A DNA stretch of 64,000 nt from Taudactylus pleione (GCA_031769625.1 JAUIMM010000885.1:4731001-4795000), one strand, 5' to 3'; positions 22,988 through 34,869 are shown, counted from the first letter of the stretch. Notes: generated by a model from the letters alone, not told the origin. Numbers and translations are program-made.

Positions 22988-23036
22988 AACTCACATGTTT
23001 TCTCCTTATTGACATCCAGGCTGGGGTGAGGGAACT

Positions 23037-23215
23037 TAAGGCTCCCATACATCAGAGATTTGCAATCGATTGTGTATAAAAATCTTTCCCTTTTTCAATC
23101 GATTAAAGATTGCATAATTGCCACAATCGATTGAAAAAGAGAAATATTTTTATACACAATCGATTGCAAATTGCACAATTGCTGCAATCAATCTCTGATG
23201 TATGGGGGGGCCTTT
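23037..23215. mobile_element. Palindromic MITE (CAATCGATTG family), copy 2
   Basis: Ends AAGGCTCCCATACATCAGAG and CTCTGATGTATGG, only 50 bp from copy 1 and in the same family. The spacer (22988-23036) is unrelated to either. Confidence 0.78.
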
Positions 23216-23790
23216 ACATATTACAGGAACTGCTAATCAGAGATTTATACTAAACAGCTGACCGAAACAACACGTTCTCATTCAGTTGGTTGTTGCATCA
23301 TCATTGGCAGAAACTTGCTGCTGTATTAAATTGGTAACCAGGCACCAGGTTGCCAGATTAGTGAATTTCAGCACCAATGTCTAGTGTTTGTTATTTCTCT
23401 ATTGCAATACTCTGCGCCAGACCTTGGGTAAACTCCTGACCATGAATCCAGCCATCTCCCTTGCTCCTATGTACCCAGGGCCGGATTAAGGGGGGGGCGA
23501 CAGGGGCAGTCGTCCCTGGGCCCCCAAACACAGAGGGGCCCCCACTAGCAGCAGTGCAGCCGGTGGCTTCGGCCGGCCGCTAGTGTTCCCGCCACTAGTG
23601 TAGTGTAGACCGCAGTGAACGCGGCCACACTACACAGTGACATACACACAGCCGCCGGCCGCAGCTGTGTGTATGTTACAGCAGCCGATGAGAGTCACAG
23701 ACTCTCATTGGCTGCTGCATCAATGGAGGGAGCTGGCAGGAGCTCACTTATGAGCTCCGTCTTACGCCCCCCCCCGGGTGATGATGGGAG

Positions 23791-23885
23791 TGACGTCATG
23801 ACGCTGACGTCTCTCCCATACTGCAGGAGAAGAGGAGCCGGAGTGGACAGCGGCGGTCGCGTCAGGAGCGGGGGTTCAGGTAAGT
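23791..23885 (+). promoter_or_regulatory. CRE-like motif plus CAG|GTAAGTC donor-like site
   Basis: TGACGTCA lies at 23791-23798 and a donor consensus begins at 23880, just before the tandem array. Same plan as 4481/4691, 35849/35768 and 51100/51068. Function is inferred. Confidence 0.4.
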
Positions 23886-23904
23886 CGAGTTTTTTGTGTG
23901 TGTG

Positions 23905-24430
23905 TAAGGGGCACTGCATATGGGAGCACTGGGGGCAGTGCATAGGGGTGTGCTACTACTGGGAGCAGTGTATGGGGGGACTACTTCTGGGGGCAATGCA
24001 TAAGGGGGGGCTACTGGGGGCACTATATAAGGGGCACTGCATGGGGGGACCACTACTGGGTCTGGGGGCACTATATAAGGGGCACTACTGAGGGCACTGT
24101 ATAGGGGGACCACTACTGGGGAGTTATATAAGGGGCACTGCATAGGGGGGACCACTATTGGGTCTGGGGGCACTACCGGGGGCACTGTATAGGGGGACCA
24201 CTGCTCGGGTATTATATAAGGGGCACTGCATAGGGGGAGGGACACTACTGGGTCTGGGGGCACTATATAAGGTGCACTAATGGGGGCACTGTATAGGGTG
24301 ACCACTAGTGGGGCATTATATAAGGGGCACTGCATAGGGGGGACCACAACTGGGTCTGGGGCCACTATATAAGGGGCACTACTGGAGGCACTGCATAGGG
24401 GGCATTACTACAGGGGATGGTGGTATATAG
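23905..24430. repeat. Tandem array (ggggcactgcatagggggaccactactggg)
   Basis: Imperfect repeats built from GGGGCACTGCATAGGGGG, ACCACTACTGGG and CACTATATAAGG, with longer composite units of roughly 100 bp. The inverse of these words makes up the array at 34870-35755. The 167-aa minus frame is an artefact. Confidence 0.85.
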
Positions 24431-24492
24431 GGGCCCCCACAAGTTTGTTGCCCAGGGACCCCCACAGACCTTAATCCGGCCCTGTATGTACC

Positions 24493-25240
24493 AGTGCTGT
24501 GGAATTTACCAGCTGTGCTAACACCTTGAGATCCTGTGAACCAAATCCTTGGCTTTGACCCTCCCACAGACATTTCCAGAGACCCAGACCACCAACTTTG
24601 ACCACTTTGACTAAAGCTTCTGTTAACCCCTGGTTATTCATTCTGCGTGTTGTCCCTCACCAAATTCTAGGACATATTTATCACTGAGCTGATGCCCCGA
24701 ATTTCTTCCGCAAACTACTAACTGTATATCAAGTATGGACTGTCTGTCACTATTACATTACTTCCAAATCATGTATATCAATTGCTGGGAAGACTTCTGT
24801 AGGTTTAAATAAAACACCCACTAGTAAAACACAGTTCTTGCCAATGGATGGCCACTAGCCACCAAGCTATACCACCAGGGGTGTTTTAAGAGAGTACCCA
24901 GTTTATTACAGGTATGCATTTGTGTACTGCCATACCCATCAATATACAGTATTTTTACTGAGCTAGGTAATATTATCCTTCTTTTGCACTGTAAGTAGAT
25001 AGAGTAGATTGCATTCACTAGATAGATGAAGAGGATCCGTGCTTACCACTTGGTTAATTTCGAAAAATAGGGACTTTGCCAAAGAATTCCCCTTCACGAT
25101 ATCGGATGTTTCTACCTTTGTATCCAGTGCATAGCAGAGAATTAACCAGTTGCAGTCCCGGTCTCTGCATTTCTGTTGTCTGCATTTGAGTCCCTCTAAC
25201 AATTTAGTCCTTGGACATGTGCTTAGTCTATGGGTAGCTC
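24493..25240. other. No recognised feature
   Basis: About 750 bp with no repeat, transposon end or coding similarity. Confidence 0.5.
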
Positions 25241-25244
25241 AGAC

Positions 25245-25577
25245 ATGTGTAATGGTTAGCATTAATGCCTCACAGCACTGAGGTTGTAGGTTCGATTCCC
25301 ACTACGGCCCTAAATGTGTGGTGTTTGTATGTTCTCTTTGTGCTTGTGTGGGTTTCCTCCAGGTGCTCCGGCTTTCTCCCACACTCCAAAAATATACTGG
25401 TAGGTTAATTAACTCCTAACAAAAATGAACCCTAGTGTGTATGTGTGTGAGCATGTGATAGGGAATATACAGAAGATTATAAGATCCATTGGGGCAGGGA
25501 CTGATGTGAATAATATTCTCTGTAAAGCGCTGCGGAATATGTGTGCGCTATATAAATAACTAGTAATAAATAAATAT
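25245..25577 (+). mobile_element. tRNA-derived SINE (V-SINE-like) with L2-type 3' tail
   Basis: Pol III-type boxes: A-box-like TGGTTAGCATT (25253 on) and B box GGTTCGATTCC (25289-25299). The central domain GGGTTTCCTCCAGGTGCTCC (25350 on) is the V-SINE hallmark. The tail TGTAAAGCGCTGCGGAATAT (25521 on) plus CTATATAAATAA matches the 3' end of the L2 LINE at 53900-53970. SINEs are mobilised by the LINE whose tail they share; here that is L2 (inferred). Confidence 0.82.
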
Positions 25578-25888
25578 GTATAGGAAGTGGAGAACAACTG
25601 AAACGCTCCGAAGCAACATCATAGTGAGATTTACAAATCCTATTTCTTATGTTGTTATGCTTTATTTCTCCTTTTAAACATCTTTGTGTATATTTTTTAA
25701 ATCCTGCTATTTTTTACACTGTGTTACTTTGCGCTATTATTTTAATTGTCCATTATCTTGAGATTGTTCACTCCAGGATAGTAATATATGTGTAAAGAAT
25801 AAATGAGGGAATTTTACCCACATTTCTTTAATAATACAGATATAGTTTATTGTTTTACCAGACATTCTGTGATTTCGAGTAAAAGGAA

Positions 25889-25892
<4 letters not shown>

Positions 25893-25928
<36 letters not shown>

Positions 25929-26037
25929 GTCGATTTAAATGGCGCCACAAGAGTACCGCAGCACCTTACAAAGTACATAAACAAATAGGTGACCAGTAAC
26001 TTACAAAACAATACAAAACAATGCAGGATATATACAG

Positions 26038-26069
<32 letters not shown>

Positions 26070-27013
26070 TATATACATTGCTACATTAGTAACCATAACA
26101 CCCACATAAACAGCCGAGCATCAGCACCCAAGTGTTAGGTGCCCTAGTGGTGAGTAAGTAGATGAAAGTAAAATAGGGAGAAGCACAAGAGGGTGGAGGG
26201 TCCCTGCTCGTAAGAGCTTACATTCTAAAAGGGAGGGGCAGACAAACAGGCGAGACACAGATGGAGAAGAAGGGGAGGGAGGAGCATGTAGCAGCGAGTT
26301 AGGATGACAGCTGGAAGGCTGATGAAGTAGTGGGGTCTTGAGAGCCCGTTGTAATGATTGTAGAGAGGTGGAGAGTCTGATGGGTAGAGGGAGAGAGTTC
26401 CAGAGGTGGGGAGCAGTGCTGGCAAAATCTTGGAGGCGGGAGTGGGAGGAAGTAATCAGTTGGCACGAAAGGCGGTGTGCATTAATTGAACGAAGAGGGC
26501 GGACAGGAGAGTGAAAGGAGATGAGATAAGAGATGTAAATGGGAGAAGATTGGGTGAGGGCTTTGTAAGCGAGCATGAGAACCTTAAATTGGGATCTGGG
26601 AAGGGCAGCCAGTGGCTTGTAGGAGAGGGGAGGCAGATGTAGAGCATTTGGAGAGGAAGATGAGCCGTACAGCAGCATTAAGGGCAGATTGGAGAGGAGA
26701 GAGATGAGAATTGTGGAAGCCAGATAGAAGGAGGTTACAGTAGTCCAATCTGGAGATGACCAGTGAGTGTGAGGGTTTTAGTAGCAACCTGGGTGAGATT
26801 GGGCCCGATCTTGGAAATATTGAGTTGGAAATGACAGGACTGCGAGAGGGTCTTGATATGTGGTTTGAAGGAGAGGGATGAGTCTAGGATAACTCCAAGA
26901 CAGCGCACTTTGGGGCTAGATGAGATAGTTGTGCCACCAACTGATAAAGAAATTGTGGGAAGTGAGCTAATGTGAGAGGGTGGGAAGACATTCAGCTCTG
27001 TCTTAGACATATT
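25893..27013 (-). pseudogene. L2-type LINE, 3' part of the reverse transcriptase ORF, frameshifted
   Basis: Read on the minus strand, it opens with SKTELNVFPP, then RCLGVILDSSLSFKPHI (near 26900-26850), then SRLDYCNLLLSG, then APHLWNSLPLPIR near the C-terminus. These are conserved post-catalytic motifs of L2 pol. They fall in three frames, so at least two frameshifts have occurred. The 3' UTR includes TAGAATGTAAGCTCTTACGA (near 26217-26236, minus), as in other L2 copies here, and ends in a (TAA)n run at 25893-25928. The catalytic YADD region is absent. The ORF is interrupted at 27014. Confidence 0.82.
26037..26075. repeat. (AT)n microsatellite
   Basis: AT dinucleotide run within the 3' UTR region of the antisense LINE. 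Confidence 0.9.
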
Positions 27014-27607
27014 GGGCCTGATTCAGAGCCGCTCGTAAGCGGCCGCTCGTTCGCTCCGAGCGTTGTTTGCCCAACTGCGCATGCGTACGGATCGTTATAT
27101 GCATGCGCGAACCAGTCAGTGCGGTCGAAATTCATGTGCTCGCAAAATAGCGAATGCCTGATAATATGAGTGACAGGATGAGGCATATGTGGGTGGTAAC
27201 AGGGGAAGGTGCTTGAAAACGGGGAGTGGAGATCCGAACGCAGGCGTGCTTAAAGGTCAAAACGGGCGTTTTGTGGGTGTGCATAATTAAAACAGCAGCG
27301 TCATTGACCACGTCACTGGGTTATTTTATAGCCAGAACTGCTCGCAAGATTGTGGTAGCAAAAACCAACCACAAGAATAACGAGCAGTTCATACGCTGGT
27401 CGATGTACTCGATTAATCTAATAAATAGCGGACATGACGTAGGATGCGAGCGGCCAGGGGGCGTAGTTTTCCAAAAAACGACAGCAAGTTTTGTTCGCTC
27501 GTTCAGACCTAGAGGCGTGAACAGACCGAGCGAATGGTTCATTTGAATAGCCACCCCTATTTTCTGGACGAGCGAGCGCTAATTGCGTCCGGCTCTGAAT
27601 CAGGCCC
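27014..27607 (+). mobile_element. H2 element, 594 bp, TSD ATT, inserted in the L2 LINE
   Basis: It starts GGGCCTGATTCAG and ends CTGAATCAGGCCC, with ATT on both sides (27011-27013, 27608-27610). Removing it and one TSD copy rejoins LINE codons for SQRFLKH and MSKTELN. So the insertion post-dates the LINE. Confidence 0.85.
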
Positions 27608-27700
27608 ATTATGTTTAAGAAATCGCTGGGACATCCTGGAAAAGATAGCAGAGGGACAGTTGGAGATACAAGTCAGAAGAGTTTACCCTCCTTTTATTCT
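27608..27700 (-). pseudogene. Upstream continuation of the antisense L2 LINE
   Basis: On the minus strand it encodes SQRFLKH leading into the segment left of the H2 insertion. This fits the L2 motif 'W-M-x-x-N-x-L-K-L-N'. Beyond about 27700 similarity is lost, so the copy is 5' truncated. Confidence 0.5.
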
Positions 27701-28929
27701 CGATTGGCATCTAGGTGCAGTTTTATGATTGTAAATTCACATTGCACCAAGGGTTCATATTTATCCTAGTCAGTGCTGGAAAATTATTTAATACATGTGC
27801 TTAGGCCACCCTTTAGTAATCCAGTCAAGACTATAGCAGAATAACATGCCCACCCCAAAAATCTGAAGAAATTAGGTTCATGTTAGATCATATATGTCAC
27901 TTATTTGCAATATTCCGGTAACAGTGTCCACGTTGGTTTGTACCTGTGAAAATGGGTATTAGATGATGTCTTGTTGCAGTAGAATTAATAGATGGTAGTG
28001 GAAAGACTTGACAAAGTGGACTGCGTCAGTCAGCTTTTGACCCCCTATGGGAGACTTTTCATCCTGAGGACTGTACTGCTGACACAGGTCATCCCCTGAG
28101 ACTACAACACGTCTGGTTTTCCTTTAAACCAAGGGAATAAAATCTTCATAGTACAGCAACAGAAATAAAAGACGAAGGAAGCTGTGATAAACTGATATTG
28201 GGAACAATTTCTACAAGTATAAAACATTATTTAAACACAAGAAGCAGGGTTACCAACCTTTGAATATACTTTTATAGACAATTTAATAAATATTTACTGG
28301 CAGATAGCGCTTTTTATTGCTGCTATGATATATAAATGTACTGAGCATCGATATTACGATAACAGATGTTGGAAATAACCTACAACAAGAAAACTACTTG
28401 CGCAGGAAATGTTTTGTATAGCTTGGGATTATTAGAATGCTGTCATTGTAATTGTCACTAACCGATGTGCAGAACATTACTAATTTAGCTACTGACTTTC
28501 AGAAGTTGTGAACTAAATATCATTCTCTAATGTCTATTTTTAAGATGTTGTTCTCGTTCTCTTTCTGGTGACTTTAGTTTGGGTTTTAGATGCCCGCCTA
28601 CTACTTCTACTATTAGCATTTATTTAGCAGTTGGCCATTTCTGAGTTTTTCATCCATGTCTTTAAAACATCAGCGAGTTCTACTTATTTCAACAGGCTAT
28701 GACGCAAAACCAGTCTCTGAATATTACTGCATCCATTGCATTTGTGTCTATAGGCAAAAAAAACAATTAACAGCTCTGCCTGATTATATAAATGCTTGAC
28801 TGAAATGCCCAGACAAAAGTCAGAATGTTAAAACATTTTATCTAGTGAAACTTACAGAAGAGCAAACACAAAAACAAAACCATTTAACTAAAGTCATATG
28901 AAGGTGGACAGTCTATTGAAGACTTACAG
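27701..28929. other. No recognised feature
   Basis: 1.2 kb of AT-rich, apparently low-copy sequence. No open frame, tandem repeat or transposon end was identified. Confidence 0.5.
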
Positions 28930-29409
28930 AATACCAGGAGCCGGCTCCGTCGTGCGCATGCGCGAGACCCGGCTAATGACGGGTGATCCGTCGTTAGGGG
29001 TCTCATAGCAGACGGGGCGAGCTGTCGATGTTGAGTGACAGCTCGCTCCATTTGCTGGGCGGGCCGGGGGCGTGCCCGGCCAAACGGAGGCGTTCTTGTC
29101 GGAATGCTTTCCATTTGGGAGCGGCCCCACTGATATCATCAGTGATGTCAGTGGGGAGCTTCTTGCTCAAACAGAGCAGGAAGCTCCCTGGGGCTTAAGG
29201 TTGATGAGACCCTACCTTAGGGTCTCATCGTAAGCCTCGATGGACGCAATGGTCTTGACCATCGCGACCATCACCCTTAGCGGTCATTAGAGTTGTGGGT
29301 GTTAACCCACAGCCTAACGACCGACATGGAGGCGGCCATTCTGGATGCAAGCGGCCGCCCTGTTTCAGAACGACCACTTGTATCCGACAAATGCCTCTGA
29401 ATGAGGCCC
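28930..29409. mobile_element. Hairpin-chain element (H1), left end missing
   Basis: It starts inside the first hairpin (GGAGCCGGCTCCGTCG) and ends CTGAATGAGGCCC. H1 hairpins follow in the usual order, e.g. GGAGCTTCTTGCTC against GAGCAGGAAGCTCC at 29156-29187. The GGGCC...TTCAG left terminus is absent and no TSD can be assigned. Confidence 0.75.
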
Positions 29410-30320
29410 TATGTTGTGCCTAATAAATAACTACTTAGTAATGTGACTAGTCAGAAAATAGTTAATGCACCTACATATCTGATAAATGGTAGTGCAAACA
29501 CTGCCTACACTCCAAGATATTTCCAGAAAGACACTAAATAAATCATTACCCACCAGGAAGCGCAATACATTTTCATTATACTGTTATTCAGCAGGGAAAG
29601 TAAGATTGACAATACTCTGAGAGCCGGGTTTCAACTGTGATTTATTTGTGGAATTGAAACTACAGTAATTCTATTATATAAACCTAGGAAAAAGTATATG
29701 CTATGTCAGAATTCCAGGATCTGCCCAACGTCTTGCATCTCAAACCTCCCAGCCAGCCATGAATGATGGCAGATGTAATACTGAAGGACGCTTATCTGGT
29801 CCTGCACCTACATCATGCAGAATGAGAAAAGGGGGCATGCAATTATTGAACGCGAGGTGTCCGTCAGAGTCACACCTCCTGTCAAGGATGCGTACGGTAT
29901 AACTGTTATACAACATGAAAACCACATGCCTTTGTTTAAAGGTCTTTATTAGATAATGAGACTCATCTAGCAAGCATTGTTAGAGCTTCACAAGGTGAAA
30001 ACGCAGCATGAAATACAGTTATATGCAAAGATATCAGCATAATAACAATTCACTTGTTGCTATAGGATATAAACCAGATGAGCAGAAAGGTTAGTTCATT
30101 CTATAAACAAATAATGAAGGCAGTGCTGAATATCTGAATTGAATAAAAATGAACTTGAGTCAGTTGGTCTAATAAATAAACCATCTAATAGCTCAGTCAC
30201 ATTAATATAGATACAATATCTAAATATTATAAATGTTCATGTAAGCAGCAATTCTCAGAAAATAGGCTGATATAAATAAAACTAGTTAGCCAGTAGCTGG
30301 TGCACTTTTACATCGTAGGT
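29410..30320. other. Mostly unassigned
   Basis: Nothing recognised apart from the 29870-30025 block, which has a diverged partner at 42505. Confidence 0.4.
29870..30025 (+). repeat. Diverged direct repeat, partner at 42505-42660
   Basis: Shared words in the same order: CTGTCAAGGATGC, ATGAAA, TTTGTTAAAGGTCT, TTA.ATAATGA, GACTCAT, AGAGCTTCA/ACAGCTTCA. No transposon termini are visible. Confidence 0.5.
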
Positions 30321-30442
30321 CAGTGTTGGACTGGGGCATAAAGGATCCAGTGGGGGAATGCCGTTTAGGGGTCCATGCTTAAGGGGTGTGGCCAGCCTCC
30401 ACAGAGGCTTGGCTAACCATTAGAAAGTGCATGGTCTGTGCC

Positions 30443-30487
<45 letters not shown>

Positions 30488-30689
30488 AATAATACTGAGA
30501 GTGCACGCATGTTAATGTACCAGATTGATAACGACTATGCATAGTAGTGTATATATTAGAATCCTGGAAATGCAGAATAATGTAACATATGCACAGTCTG
30601 GAACCAGACCCTTAGAGGAGGGGGTGGTACCTCAGGCAGTGGGGACCACTGGGATTTATCCTGTATCCCTGTGGGCCAGTACGACCCTG
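30321..30689. mobile_element. hAT element (CAGTGTTGGACTGG family)
   Basis: It starts CAGTGTTGGACTGGGGCAT and ends GGGCCAGTACGACCCTG, matching the termini of 14601-15463 and 51445-52084. The flanks TCGTAGGT and ACGCAGAT agree at 5 of 8 positions, so the TSD has decayed. It contains a (TA)n run at 30447-30483. Confidence 0.6.
30447..30483. repeat. (TA)n microsatellite
   Basis: Dinucleotide run inside the hAT element. Confidence 0.95.
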
Positions 30690-30851
30690 ACGCAGATATG
30701 GTAGTGTGATTAATATAGCAAAAAAGTTATTTTTGAATGCACAGCAAATTGAACTAGGTCTTATAGAGTTAGGTCCTTATTGGGTGCAAAGCTGGGGATC
30801 AGGATCCCAAATGACAGTAGGAGGAACCTCACACAGTTTTATTGTGGCTCA

Positions 30852-31294
30852 AAGGCCTTTGAGACCCGCTCACAAGCGGATTGCGCTCATAAGTGGTCGA
30901 TAGTGGGCCAGTGCGCATGCGTGAGCCCCGTAGCGAGTGAGACCTTCACTCGCTCCAGAGCTCACAGCAAAATGGGGCGGCTGTTGATTGCTTTGTAGGC
31001 GGGTAGGGGGGAGGCTGAACAAACTGAGGCGTTCCCGTCATGTCAGTAGTGGACTTCCGGCTCTATTAGAGCTGGAAGTCCACTCGGCATATCGAGTGCT
31101 GAGACCCTACCACAAGGGTCTCTTCGCAATGCCGATGGTTGCGATAATTGCGACCATCGCCAGGCCGCTCTCACAAGCTGTGGGTGGTCACCCACAGCTG
31201 TGCGAGCGGCCTGGAGGCTGGTATAAAAGAAAAACCTCCCCGCCCTGATTCAGAGCATGCGATTGCAAATAGCGAGCGCCTCTGAATTAGGCCC
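30852..31294. mobile_element. Hairpin-chain element (H1), 443 bp, TSD TCA
   Basis: The right end CTGAATTAGGCCC is clear. The left end is degenerate (AAGGCCTTTGAGACCCGC). TCA flanks both (30849-30851, 31295-31297). The hairpin at 31051-31084 pairs GGACTTCCGGCTC with GAGCTGGAAGTCC, an arm composition different from other copies. Confidence 0.72.
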
Positions 31295-31306
31295 TCAGTG
31301 TATACA

Positions 31307-32345
31307 GGGCCTGATTTGTTACGGATCGATATTGTGATCAAAGTTGTTATTCCGACCACAGGACCTAATTCAGATACGCTCGCGAGCGCTAAGCGCTCAC
31401 AAGCGCGTTGATGGTGCCCAAGTGCGCATGCACACGACGGAGGTGACTCCATCGTGCGCATGCGTGAGACCCGAATAACGTCGTTATGGGTCTCGCACCA
31501 AAGGGGGCGTGCTGTCTATGGTGATTGATAGCACACCCCCTTTGGTGGGCATGCCGGGGTCGTGGCTGCCCAGACGGAGGCGTTCCCATGGGAACGCCTA
31601 CCGTCTGGGTCCGGCCCCACTGACATCACTAGTGATGTCAGTGGGAGTGCTTTTGGCTCTGATAGAGCCAAAAGCACTCCAGGGCTTGCGGCAGCGAGAC
31701 CCTACTGCAAGGGTCTCGTTGCAAGCCCGATCGCGACCATCATTTTGGCCGCTCGCTATAGCTGTGGGTGGTCACCCACAGCTATGCGAGCGGCCAGGAG
31801 GCCATTCCGAAAAGGAGAAGGGACGGCCCTGATTCAGAGCGAGCGCTCTGTCAGAGCGTCCGGCTCTGAATCAGGGCCACAGTCTCCTTGGAAAAATGTG
31901 CTAATGATTGCAATTGCAATGCTGTCGCAGCCAAAAATTACGCTAACTCTACCTTACATACTGTGCATCCATAATAGTTTGCAAGTCTGCAGAACCATCG
32001 GTAACATGGAGTACCATCGCAGCCTCACACACTTGCACAAGGTCAGACCTTACTCAGGAATTACTAACCTCATTGCACACAGTGAAAGCCCAAGCTGTGT
32101 ATGGCTAATCTATGCACGCCCTTGTAACGGCGTTCAAACGCACTGGCACGCCTGCGTATTGCCGACCACCCCCTGTCTCCACCCCCAAATGGTCACTTCC
32201 TGTCAGTCACTCTGCAATGGGTCTGCATAGTCACGATCGCAGTGGAGTCTTCGGGCACACGCACTGTGATGCATACACATGCGCGGAATGCAATAATCGG
32301 ACAAATGCATGCCTAATCACAGTTGCGATCGGTAATGAGTCAGGC
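31307..32345. mobile_element. GGGCCTGATTTG element, TSD ACA, with an H1 insertion
   Basis: The left end GGGCCTGATTTGTTACGGAT is approximately inverted at the right end CGATCGGTAATGAGTCAGGC. ACA flanks both. H1 element 31361-31878 lies inside it. Related to 47436-47856. The 222-aa plus frame running through it is not supported by any domain. Confidence 0.55.
31361..31878. mobile_element. Hairpin-chain element (H1), 518 bp, TSD ACA, nested
   Basis: It starts GGACCTAATTCAGA and ends CTGAATCAGGGCC, with ACA at 31358-31360 and 31879-31881. Close to 8790-9339 and 55761-56307. Nested in 31307-32345. Confidence 0.82.
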
Positions 32346-32493
32346 ACATATTTCGATAGTGGAAAGGGGATAAAAATGAGCATCTTTGCTCATTTACTGG
32401 GCCCGATTCAGACCCGCTCGCTAGATGCGTTTGCACGCAGCCAACGTATGCAAATCCCGCGATTGCACAGCAAAGCATTAGCACGCCCACTAT

Positions 32494-33971
32494 GGGCTGT
32501 ATTCAATTTGAGGCAAATAGCCATTTTTGCGGTTTTTTGGCTCAAACCTATTCGCCGATGATGTCATTTTCGCTTGTTTGGATTTTACTCCATATTCAGG
32601 GCCTGATTCAGAGCCGCTCGTAAGCATCCGCTCGTTCGTTCCGACCGATGTTTGCACAACTGCGCATGCGTATGGATTTTAATACGCATACGCGAACCAG
32701 TCAGTGCGGCCGAAAATAGTTTGTTCGCTAAACAGCGAATGCCTGCTATTTTGAGTGACAGAAGGAGGCGTATGTGGGTGGTAACAGGGGAAGGTGCTTG
32801 AAGACGGGGAGTGGAGATCAGAACGCAACTGTGCTTAAAGGTCAAAACGGGCGTTTTATGGGTGTGCATAATTAATACAGCAGCGTCATTGACCACGTCA
32901 CTGGGTTGATTTATAGTCAGAACTGCTCGCAAGATTGTGGTAGGAAAAACCAACCACAAGAATAGCGAGCAGTTCAGACGCTGTTCGATGTACTCGATTA
33001 ATCTATTAAATAGCGGACATGACATATGGCGCGAGCGGCCAGGGGGCGTATTTTTCAAAATTACGACTGCAAGTTTTGTTCGCTTGTTCAGACATAGAGG
33101 CGTGAACAGACCGCAAAGTGCGAACGGTTCATTTGAATAGCCACCCCTTTTTAATGAATGAGCGAGCGCAAATAGCGTCCAGCTCTGAATCAGGCCCTCA
33201 ATTTGAAAGACTTTCCACCTAGGCAGAAAGTCAATGCGATGTAATAGGTGGAAAAGTTTCGCCTATGAATAGGAGGTGGAAAAAAGTGCAGAATTGGGGT
33301 TTTGGGGCGCAACGTTGTGGAAACCCCCGTGCAGCCTTTAGACAGTCCCCCAAAGGTTATCTATGTCAAAAAAATAAAAAAAATACTTAAGAACACCCCA
33401 AAAAATCACTTTGATTTTGGGGGTGAAAAACAAAAATGTTGGGGGACAAAGGTAAAAACTAGCGAACTTGACTCTGGGGGGTCCCCAAGTGTTTTTATCA
33501 TTCTAGGGGCTTGCGGAAGGTGGATTTTTCACATTTTTTTAAACTTAACTTTAGCAACTTTAAAATATGCTGGTCCCCATTTTCAGATACCCCAAATTTC
33601 CAGGGATAAGTTATTTTCTGCAAAAAAACCTCCAGAATACTATTCTGCATCACGTATACAAAAACGTTATTTAGCAGCTATTGAGCCCGTTTAAAAACAC
33701 TAAATACCTTCAGCAAGCCAAATCGGGGGGTATCATAGAGAACCCCCATGTCAGAGCATCTTTTGGGGGGTGTCAGACTGATTTCCCCAAATCTGACAGT
33801 ACTTTCCAGTTGTTTAAGTTTAGCCGGGTCCCGTTTTGGCCTACTTTCAAATTGAATATGGGGATAAGCGGGCACGTGCGCGACACTTTTCCGCCTGCAA
33901 AACACGCAATGTTGGCGAAAAGTCCGGGAGGCAAACAAGTATCATGGCTCAGCTCAAATTGAATACAGGCC
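32494..33971. mobile_element. E-family element, TSD TAT, middle of the nest
   Basis: It starts GGGCTGTATTCAATTTGAGG and ends CTCAAATTGAATACAGGCC, with TAT at 32491-32493 and 33972-33974. Relatives at 41317-42142 and 44159-45015 share AAGTGCAGAATTGGGGTTT-like blocks and A-rich stretches. No transposase. Interrupted by the H2 copy at 32599. Confidence 0.82.
32599..33197 (+). mobile_element. H2 element, 599 bp, TSD TCA, innermost of the nest
   Basis: It starts GGGCCTGATTCAG and ends CTGAATCAGGCCC, with TCA at 32596-32598 and 33198-33200. It is therefore the youngest of the three insertions. Confidence 0.85.
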
Positions 33972-34096
33972 TATGTCTTGGTGTGCAATCACGGTGTTGG
34001 CGTGCAATCACGGTATTGGCGTGCAATCGCAATGCGAAAAACATTGGCAGCTACGTGCGAATGCAGCCTAGCAAGCGGATCTGAATCGGGCCCACT

Positions 34097-34810
34097 GTTT
34101 CCAAGGAATATCCAAACGTATTCAATGATAGCACCAAGCATCAGGAAATAGTACAATATTATTCCAATGTTCTGACACGTTTCTTTGTGTATCCCTAGAT
34201 TTCATCAGAGATATGTATAACCCAAAACAATGTGAATACTAAATACCAGCTGTGATTATCAGTATAGCAGCTGTTGTTACTATTACATGCAGATTCAGAC
34301 TCCAGAGCAGCCAAAGTAAAACTACTGTATCTTAGTAAATGCAAACAAATAACAGTTATAAATAAAGATATTTGTGTAGAACTGAAATTTTCTTGTGGTC
34401 ATTCTGCATGGATCTGGAAACTGATGTAACCACCAGAGGACGTGAAGCACTTGATTCTAACCAGTAGTGGGAACAAAGGAGTAAGTTTGGGGGCAATCCC
34501 CTGACACATGATTATAAAAACATAATGTATCATGTTACATATAGAAACAATGAAACCACAATGGAAAAACAAATGTAACAACGTGAAATAGTACGGTGTG
34601 CCGATGATTGCACTGGTAGTAATTTATGTAGCAGGGGATACAGACTAGCAAACATGATTTATGTGTTCTTTCATTTTAACCATATGAGAGCAAGAGGATA
34701 AGTTACTCAACAAAAGGTCACTGACGCATACTTTCAAAAATTTGAAGGAATCAATGTTAAATAAAAATGATGCTATTAAACAAGAATAAAAATTATGGAA
34801 AAATATATTA
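34097..34810. other. No recognised feature
   Basis: About 710 bp of AT-rich sequence. No repeats, termini or coding similarity seen. Confidence 0.5.
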
Positions 34811-34869
34811 AGTATAAGCAGTGGCGGAACTAGAGAGTGGTGGGCCCAGTTGCAAGAGTATGCTTTGGG

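Larger units (their letters stand above)
23476..24484. mobile_element. Non-autonomous hAT element, 1009 bp, TSD TATGTACC
   Basis: Perfectly inverted termini CAGGGCCGGATTAA and TTAATCCGGCCCTG, with a perfect 8-bp duplication TATGTACC (23468-23475, 24485-24492). The left block contains TGACGTCATGACG, then CAG|GTAAGTC at 23880, then a tandem array to about 24430. Same architecture and termini as 4186-8621. No transposase. Confidence 0.92.
32399..34093. mobile_element. Outer element of a three-level nest, TSD ACT
   Basis: It starts GGGCCCGATTCAGACCC and ends GGATCTGAATCGGGCCC, with ACT at 32396-32398 and 34094-34096. Without its insertions it would be about 214 bp. The right part repeats the word GTGTGCAATCACGGT/GCGTGCAATCGC. 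Oldest member of the nest. Confidence 0.8.

Noticed and set aside
25245..25320. tRNA gene
   Set aside because: A- and B-box-like motifs are present, but the body continues into the V-SINE core and L2 tail. It is a SINE head.
31562..32230. 222-codon open frame, plus strand
   Set aside because: Starts inside H1 and runs out into the surrounding element, crossing a transposon boundary. No domain.
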